Shown: positions 6,879 through 10,496 of the stretch, in pieces
Layout of the letters: each line of letters begins with the position of its first letter
Position numbering within the stretch: position 1 is the stretch's first letter
Assembly: GCA_045644325.1 (NCBI GenBank)
Contig: JAZRGT010000047.1
Location: 1 to 10,496, forward strand
Length of the DNA: 10,496 nucleotides
Direction: 5' to 3'
DNA from: CAG-390 sp045644325
GTDB lineage: Bacteria > Bacillota > Clostridia > Oscillospirales > CAG-272
Program-made: the position numbers and the translations under genes
Notes under the pieces: generated by a model
The model's input: the letters and a program-made list of their open reading frames with translations, nothing else
Databases searched by the model: none
What the model was told of the DNA's origin: nothing

Positions 6879-6918
6879 TAAGATGAGAAAATCCGCCGCG
6901 GCGGATTTTCTCATCTTA
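6879..6918. repeat. Perfect 40-base palindrome
   Basis: The left half (6879-6898: TAAGATGAG, then AAAATCCGCCG) is the exact reverse complement of the right half (6899-6918), with no spacer. It would form a 20-bp hairpin or cruciform with CCGCGG at its centre. There is no T-run on either side, so it is not a standard intrinsic terminator. Confidence 0.95.
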
Positions 6919-6924
6919 TAAAAG

Positions 6925-6942
6925 CGCGCTCTGCGGAGCGCG
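6925..6942. repeat. Short GC-rich hairpin
   Basis: CGCGCTC (6925-6931) pairs with GAGCGCG (6936-6942) around a TGCG loop. Its right arm overlaps GCGGAGC (6933-6939), which can instead pair with GCTCCGC at 6986-6992. Confidence 0.75.
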
Positions 6943-6961
6943 GGGGTGACAGAGTGCAAAT

Positions 6962-6978
6962 ACTTGCCTTCGGCAAGT
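6962..6978. repeat. Short hairpin with TTC loop
   Basis: ACTTGCC (6962-6968) pairs with GGCAAGT (6972-6978) around TTC. An alternative pairing, CTTCG (6968-6972) with CGAAG (6982-6986), would exclude it. Confidence 0.75.
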
Positions 6979-6991
6979 GTTCGAAGCTCCG

Positions 6992-7023
6992 CTTAAGAAA
7001 CTTTTCGGGAAAAGTTTCTTAAG
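6992..7023. repeat. 15-bp inverted repeat just after the acyl-CoA synthetase stop
   Basis: CTTAAGAAACTTTTC (6992-7006) is the exact reverse complement of GAAAAGTTTCTTAAG (7009-7023), separated by GG. It lies 25 bases past the stop on the minus strand. No minus-strand U-run follows, so it is more likely an RNA-stabilising or repeat-type hairpin than the main terminator. A further 10-base palindrome, AAAAGCTTTT, is at 7031-7040. Confidence 0.9.
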
Positions 7024-7048
7024 AATTTTCAAAAGCTTTTCGTTATTT

Positions 7049-8761
7049 TTAGTCGATAGACTTATCGATATTGAATCTTGTGATCTTTCTGGAGGTGTTC
7101 TTGATGAATTCTTCCTTACGGATCTTGACGAGGCCTACCTTCTTATAGGGTGCCATATGGGTATTGGCAATCTTAACGTGCTCGTCGAAGTATTCCTTGA
7201 CGTCAACAACGCCGTCGTTCTTGAGCTGCTCGTAGTCGGGGAAGATCTCTGCAACGATGACTTCGCGTTCGGGGTTCTTCTTGCTCTCGCCCGCGTAAAC
7301 CACTACCTCGAGAACGCCGCGGATACGCGAGATCTCGGTCTCGATCTCCTCGGGATATACGTTCTTGCCGTTCGAGAAGATGATGAGGTTCTTCTTACGT
7401 CCCGTGATGTAGAGCCAGCCCTCGTCATCGAGCTTACCGTAGTCGCCGGTGTGGAAGAAGCCGTCGGAGTCGATAACTGCCGCGGTAGCCTCGGGCTCTT
7501 CATAATATCCCATCATTACGTTGGGACCCTTGACGCAAATCTCGCCCTCGCCATTAGCATCGGGTTCGAAAATTCTTACTTCTTCGCCGATGATGGGAAG
7601 ACCTACGCTTCCGTTCTTCTGCCATTCGTTTCTGTTGCAGGAAACGAGGGGAGCGCACTCGGTGATGCCATAGCCGTTGAGGACGGTGATACCGATAGCA
7701 TCAAAGAAGTCGATAATATCCTGATTGAGTGCCGCGCCGCCGCAGATGATCATCTCGAGCTTGCCGCCGAATGTTTCGTGAACCTGCGCGAAGATCGAGC
7801 GTCTCTTGTCGATTCCGACCTTGCGGAGTGCGTTCGAGAGCTTCATACCCGTCTTCAGCTTCTTGTCGATACCGTTCTTCTCTGCGGTCGCCCAGATACG
7901 GCGGTAGAGAGTTTCAACGAAGAGGGGAACGAGAACGAGGTGGGTGGGCTGCTGCTCCTTGAGCTCGTTGAGGAGGTACTTGATACCCGAGGTGATATAG
8001 ATCTCACAACCCTGCGCGTAGTGGCCGACGTAATTTACGGTCGAGCCGAATGTATGGTGGGGCGGGAGGACGTTGAGTGTCTTGCGGGTGATGTCGAAGA
8101 GGTACATACCCTGAGTCATATCGGTTACAATATTGGTCTGCGAGAGCATAACGCCCTTGCCCTTGCCGGTGGTTCCCGAGGTGAACACGATGGTTGCAAG
8201 GCGGTCGGGGTCGATCTCGTAATCGTAGTAGGAATTGTCGCCATCGGCAAACTTCTTGCCGCCCGCCTCAATGAGGGATGCAAGCGCGAGGTCGCCCTCT
8301 GCGAGAGGATCGCCGTTCATGCAAACGTAGAGCTCTGCCTTGGTGTTCTGCTTGAGGTAATCAAGCTTGCCTGCGATCTCAGCGCCGTAGAAGATGGCAT
8401 AGCAGGACGCGCGCTCGATGGTAGCCGCGAGGTCGGGCGCGGGCATTTCCTTATCAAGCGGAACGGTGACTGCGCCGACAGCCATCAGCGAGAAATAGGT
8501 ATAAACCCATCCGCAGGATGCGCCGCCGACGATCGCGACCTTCTTATCGCGCAGACCGAGGGCGATCTCCTCGGTACCGAGGTCGCGGATATCGTTCTTC
8601 GCCTGAAGGTAGGTAACGCTCTGCGTTTCCTTATCGCGGGGATTGAGCTTATAGGAAATTGCGGGCTTATCGGGGAAGTTTTCAGCCGACTGCTCGACCA
8701 TTACGCGAAAATCGCGGAATACTGTTGTTTCATAAAGCGGATACGCTTTCTTTCTGTTCAT
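7049..8761 (-). CDS. AMP-forming acyl-CoA synthetase (long-chain fatty acid-CoA ligase-like)
   Basis: A member of the ANL adenylate-forming superfamily, 570 residues long. It would activate a carboxylic acid with ATP to an acyl-adenylate and pass it to CoA. Core motifs are the phosphate-binding loop FTSGTTGKGKG (193-203), YGITE (364-368), TGD (438-440), GRKKNLI (454-460) and the C-terminal IKNTSRKITR with the catalytic lysine expected at Lys559. The A10 motif lacks the usual Gly before that lysine, a variation also seen in long-chain ligases with KTTTKKIKR-type ends. The length and YGITECAPLVS context fit long-chain acyl-CoA ligases of Clostridia. No transmembrane segment is obvious, so it is cytosolic or peripheral. 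The start has GGAGG at 8771-8775, 9 bases upstream. Substrate chain length, and whether the acceptor is CoA or a carrier protein, cannot be settled. It is transcribed alone from a consensus promoter. Confidence 0.92.
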   Translation of the reverse strand: MNRKKAYPLYETTVFRDFRVMVEQSAENFPDKPAISYKLNPRDKETQSVTYLQAKNDIRDLGTEEIALGLRDKKVAIVGGASCGWVYTYFSLMAVGAVTVPLDKEMPAPDLAATIERASCYAIFYGAEIAGKLDYLKQNTKAELYVCMNGDPLAEGDLALASLIEAGGKKFADGDNSYYDYEIDPDRLATIVFTSGTTGKGKGVMLSQTNIVTDMTQGMYLFDITRKTLNVLPPHHTFGSTVNYVGHYAQGCEIYITSGIKYLLNELKEQQPTHLVLVPLFVETLYRRIWATAEKNGIDKKLKTGMKLSNALRKVGIDKRRSIFAQVHETFGGKLEMIICGGAALNQDIIDFFDAIGITVLNGYGITECAPLVSCNRNEWQKNGSVGLPIIGEEVRIFEPDANGEGEICVKGPNVMMGYYEEPEATAAVIDSDGFFHTGDYGKLDDEGWLYITGRKKNLIIFSNGKNVYPEEIETEISRIRGVLEVVVYAGESKKNPEREVIVAEIFPDYEQLKNDGVVDVKEYFDEHVKIANTHMAPYKKVGLVKIRKEEFIKNTSRKITRFNIDKSID

Positions 8762-8790
8762 AAGTGAATTCCTCCATGGGAAAATTATTG

Positions 8791-8806
8791 TAGTATAATT
8801 ATACTA
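8791..8806. repeat. 16-base palindrome covering the -10 of the acyl-CoA synthetase promoter
   Basis: TAGTATAATTATACTA is a perfect palindrome that contains the minus-strand TATAAT. It is a possible operator for a dimeric repressor. However, AT-rich promoters generate such symmetry easily. Confidence 0.5.
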
Positions 8807-8826
8807 TTTTATTTGTCAATAGTCAA
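8798..8826 (-). promoter_or_regulatory. SigA-type promoter of the acyl-CoA synthetase gene
   Basis: On the minus strand, the -35 TTGACT (8821-8826), a 17-base spacer and a perfect -10 TATAAT (8798-8803) would start transcription near 8791, about 30 bases before the ATG. A second -35-like TTGACA lies inside the spacer but is less well placed. Confidence 0.85.
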
Positions 8827-8834
8827 GATACTGT

Positions 8835-8863
8835 TTGAAAAAGAGGTAAATTTTGCGTAGAGT
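8835..8863 (+). promoter_or_regulatory. Possible promoter of the Na+/Ca2+ exchanger gene
   Basis: TTGAAA (8835-8840), 17 bases, then TAGAGT (8858-8863, 4 of 6 matches to TATAAT) would give a leader of about 95 bases. The -10 is weak, and other AT-rich hexamers closer to the gene are alternatives. Confidence 0.35.
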
Positions 8864-8872
8864 GGACTCTAC
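8857..8872. repeat. Inverted repeat overlapping the possible exchanger promoter
   Basis: GTAGAGT (8857-8863) and ACTCTAC (8866-8872) are exact reverse complements around GG, covering the candidate -10. This is an operator-like or hairpin-forming site. A second inverted repeat, CCCGTT/AACGGG, is at 8887-8899. Confidence 0.5.
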
Positions 8873-8952
8873 CGACAGTAGAATTGCCCGTTTAACGGGG
8901 TAATATTTGCATTTAAGCGCATAAAGTGCCATATTTCGGCGATAATAAATGC

Positions 8953-8957
8953 GGAGG
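8953..8957 (+). promoter_or_regulatory. Ribosome binding site fixing the start at 8964
   Basis: GGAGG lies 6 bases before ATG 8964. An in-frame ATG at 8949 would put this site inside the coding region and add MRRCG before the hydrophobic first helix, so 8964 is preferred. Confidence 0.82.
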
Positions 8958-8963
8958 TGCGGG

Positions 8964-9887
8964 ATGGAATATTTTTTGCTGGCGGCAGGTCTTTTTCTGC
9001 TTATAAAGGGTGCGGATCTTTTCGTTGACGGCGCTTCATCGATCGCGGCGAGGCTTCGCGTGCCCTCGCTCGTCATCGGGCTGACCGTAGTTTCCTTCGG
9101 CACAAGTGCGCCTGAGGCTGCTATCGGTATTTCCGAGAGCATCGGCGGCGGGAGCGGGATCTCGATCGGAAACGTGATCGGTTCGAACCTTTTCAACCTC
9201 CTGATCGTCATCGGGATCACCGCCCTCGCCATCCCTTTGACGGCGGAAGCCGACGTGATAAAGCGCGATATGCCCGTCAACCTTTTTGCGACGGGTGCGC
9301 TTGCCGTTACCGTTATCGACGGCATAGTCAAGCGTTACGAGGCGGCTCTGTTCCTCGGCGCGCTTGCCGTATATTTATTTTTCGTCATAAGAAAAGCACT
9401 CGGGAATCCTATCGACACGGATGACGGAGTGCGGCTTTCGTGGCTTTTGAGCTTGGTTTGCGTTGCGGGCGGACTTGCCGCCGTTGTGGTTGGCGGTGAC
9501 GTCGTTGTTGATAATGCAAAGGCGATAGCCTCAAAGCTCGGAATGAGCGATACTCTGATCGGACTTACCGTGGTTGCCCTCGGCACTTCCCTGCCCGAGC
9601 TCGTCACCTCGCTCGTTGCGGCTAAAAAGGGCGAGGCGGGCATTGCAGTCGGCAACGCTGTCGGCTCTTGCCTTTTCAACATTCTTTTCATCCTCGGAAT
9701 CACGGGCGTGATCGCGCCACTCCGCGTCGAAAGCGGACTTCTCACAGACGTCAGCTTTCTTGCGATAGTCACGCTCATAGTCTACCTTTTTGCGGCAAAA
9801 GGCAGAAAGATCGGCAGAATCGAGGGCGCGATCTGCATCGCGCTCTATGCAATCTATACGGCGTTTATAATTTTCCGCGCTTACTGA
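8964..9887 (+). CDS. CaCA-family Na+/Ca2+ exchanger (YrbG-like)
   Basis: An inner-membrane calcium/sodium antiporter of 307 residues, the usual size for prokaryotic family members with ten transmembrane helices. Both family-defining alpha repeats are visible. Alpha-1 has GTSAPE (46-51, Glu51) followed by GNVIGSNLFN (69-78). Alpha-2 has GTSLPE (207-212, Glu212) followed by GNAVGSCLFN. The two glutamates are the ion-coordinating residues of the family. A short hydrophilic loop (about 140-153) separates the halves, in keeping with the internal duplication. It probably exports Ca2+ in exchange for Na+ or H+; the coupling ion cannot be read from sequence. The gene appears monocistronic, diverging from the acyl-CoA synthetase gene and closed by a hairpin directly after the stop. 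Confidence 0.93.
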   Translation: MEYFLLAAGLFLLIKGADLFVDGASSIAARLRVPSLVIGLTVVSFGTSAPEAAIGISESIGGGSGISIGNVIGSNLFNLLIVIGITALAIPLTAEADVIKRDMPVNLFATGALAVTVIDGIVKRYEAALFLGALAVYLFFVIRKALGNPIDTDDGVRLSWLLSLVCVAGGLAAVVVGGDVVVDNAKAIASKLGMSDTLIGLTVVALGTSLPELVTSLVAAKKGEAGIAVGNAVGSCLFNILFILGITGVIAPLRVESGLLTDVSFLAIVTLIVYLFAAKGRKIGRIEGAICIALYAIYTAFIIFRAY

Positions 9888-9918
9888 AAACCCACGGCTC
9901 AATCCGAACCGTGGGTTT
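9888..9918 (+). terminator. Probable terminator, possibly bidirectional
   Basis: AAACCCACGG (9888-9897) pairs with CCGTGGGTTT (9909-9918). The stem is 10 bp and may extend past one mismatch. The short TTT and AAAA flanks make it a weak to moderate intrinsic terminator. It lies immediately after the exchanger stop and faces the 3' end of the convergent acetyltransferase gene, so it may serve both. Confidence 0.65.
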
Positions 9919-9956
9919 ACGCGTGTTATATTATTATTTATTCGTCAAATTGGGAT

Positions 9957-10475
9957 TTATCGGTGAATCCACTCATTTCTTGAAATCGCAAATACTTTTG
10001 TAATTCCATTTATTTCATCAGAAAACTCATCTACTTGTTTGCAACCGTATGACATAGCAGTTTTGATAGATGCTTCGTTGGTATATTTCATATAAGAATA
10101 AACGATGTTAAACGGAGTATTGTTAAAAGTCCAATCTCTGACAGCAATCGCCGCTTCTTTTGCATATCCTTTTCGCTGCTTGTCAGCTCTGATATGATAT
10201 CCGATTTCAGGTTTTATTTCTCCTTTGATAAGCTGCATTGTCAGGCCACAGTCACCAATCATTTCGCCTGTCTCTTTCAAGCATACGGCCCACAGTCCAA
10301 AACCAAATACCCGATACCGTTCAATATTTCGTTCAATCCAGTTTCTTACTCTGTTTTCATCAAATGCATAGGAATAATGTTGCATTATTTCCGAATCTGC
10401 CAATACCTTGTAAAGTGCCTGAAAATCATCATCGTTCATTTCTCTTAACAGTAAACGTTCTGTTTCAATTACCAT
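9957..10475 (-). CDS. GNAT-family N-acetyltransferase (RimJ/RimL-like)
   Basis: A cytosolic acetyltransferase of 172 residues that would move an acetyl group from acetyl-CoA to an amine. Seen: the N-terminal IETERLLLREM typical of the RimJ/RimL-type subgroup, GEMIGDCGL (70-78), the acetyl-CoA pyrophosphate-binding segment RADKQRKGYAKEA (96-108), and NEASIKTAMSYGC, matching the late NxxSxxxxxxxGF motif. The substrate is unknown: ribosomal protein N-terminus, small amine or drug are all possible. ATG 10475 is preferred over ATGs at 10493 and 10490 because AGGCGG precedes it by 6 bases. The gene is much more AT-rich than its neighbours (40 G+C in bases 10021-10140, against 36 of 60 in 9541-9600), which suggests horizontal acquisition. 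Its promoter lies outside the window. Confidence 0.9.
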   Translation of the reverse strand: MVIETERLLLREMNDDDFQALYKVLADSEIMQHYSYAFDENRVRNWIERNIERYRVFGFGLWAVCLKETGEMIGDCGLTMQLIKGEIKPEIGYHIRADKQRKGYAKEAAIAVRDWTFNNTPFNIVYSYMKYTNEASIKTAMSYGCKQVDEFSDEINGITKVFAISRNEWIHR

Positions 10476-10481
10476 TGTTTT

Positions 10482-10487
10482 CCGCCT
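10482..10487 (-). promoter_or_regulatory. Ribosome binding site fixing the acetyltransferase start
   Basis: AGGCGG on the minus strand is 6 bases upstream of ATG 10475. The upstream ATGs at 10493 and 10490 would place it inside the coding region. Confidence 0.65.
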
Positions 10488-10496
10488 CATCAAATT

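Larger units (their letters stand above)
6743..7048. other. Gene-free, hairpin-rich region between converging genes
   Basis: No convincing protein gene lies here. Most of the sequence is taken up by a minus-strand terminator (6781-6810), a 40-base palindrome (6879-6918), two small hairpins (6925-6942 and 6962-6978) and a 15-bp hairpin (6992-7023). GCGCCC occurs twice, at 6826-6831 and 6846-6851. If transcription of the acyl-CoA synthetase gene ends at the distal terminator, this becomes a structured 3' UTR of about 240 bases. It could also be a dispersed palindromic repeat or a small RNA. I cannot decide between these from one copy. Confidence 0.55.

Noticed and set aside
6743..7048. CRISPR array in the hairpin-rich intergenic region
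   Set aside because: The inverted repeats all differ from one another, there is no regular direct repeat or spacer structure, and no cas genes are present.
6743..7048. Insertion sequence or transposase remnant
   Set aside because: No terminal inverted repeats bounding the region, no target duplication and no transposase-like reading frame were found. A MITE-like origin remains possible but unsupported from one copy.
6977..8767. 596-codon plus-strand frame antisense to the acyl-CoA synthetase
   Set aside because: Same explanation: its translation is low-complexity Leu/Val/Glu/Asp text, and the minus strand has every ANL motif plus promoter and ribosome binding site.

Overview
The window looks like a chromosomal segment of an uncultured, probably gut-associated Clostridia member (Bacillota). 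The grounds are: consensus SigA promoters (TTGACA/TTGACT, 17-base spacer, TATAAT-like), strong GGAGG-type ribosome binding sites, exported lipoproteins with Thr/Glu/Ala/Pro 'TTEAP' linkers, a GLUG-type surface protein, and an archaeal-type aspartyl-tRNA synthetase of the kind carried by many Clostridia. No taxon can be fixed without a database search.

Layout. (1) 43-1332, minus: aspartyl-tRNA synthetase, with its own promoter. (2) 1452-6742, plus: an apparent three-gene operon. It opens with a near-perfect extended -10 promoter and a ~100-base leader containing a hairpin, and closes with a strong intrinsic terminator. The products are an extracellular solute-binding lipoprotein, a lipoprotein joining two related alpha/beta domains to a glycerophosphodiester phosphodiesterase (GDPD) domain, and a GLUG/beta-helix protein with a hexapeptide stalk and a Cys-containing C-terminal membrane tail. 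(3) 6686-7048: a 363-base region without genes, dense in hairpins, lying between converging transcription units. (4) 7049-8761, minus: an AMP-forming acyl-CoA synthetase with a consensus promoter. (5) 8964-9887, plus: a CaCA-family Na+/Ca2+ exchanger. (6) 9957-10475, minus: a GNAT acetyltransferase in distinctly AT-rich DNA.

How the genes relate. AspRS, the acyl-CoA ligase, the exchanger and the acetyltransferase appear to be independent single-gene units on alternating strands. The exported trio is the accessory part. All three proteins cross the membrane, all carry the same linker chemistry, and no ABC permease, ATPase or sortase gene is beside them. The pairing of a family 1-type binding protein with a GDPD recalls UgpB/UgpQ of glycerophosphodiester uptake, but that parallel is only an inference.

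Most promising items: the Cys-containing C-terminal sorting-like signal; the domain architecture and altered metal-site region of the GDPD lipoprotein; the hairpin-rich intergenic region with a 40-base perfect palindrome and mutually exclusive pairings; and the SD-less junction where a two-codon frame bridges the first two operon genes.
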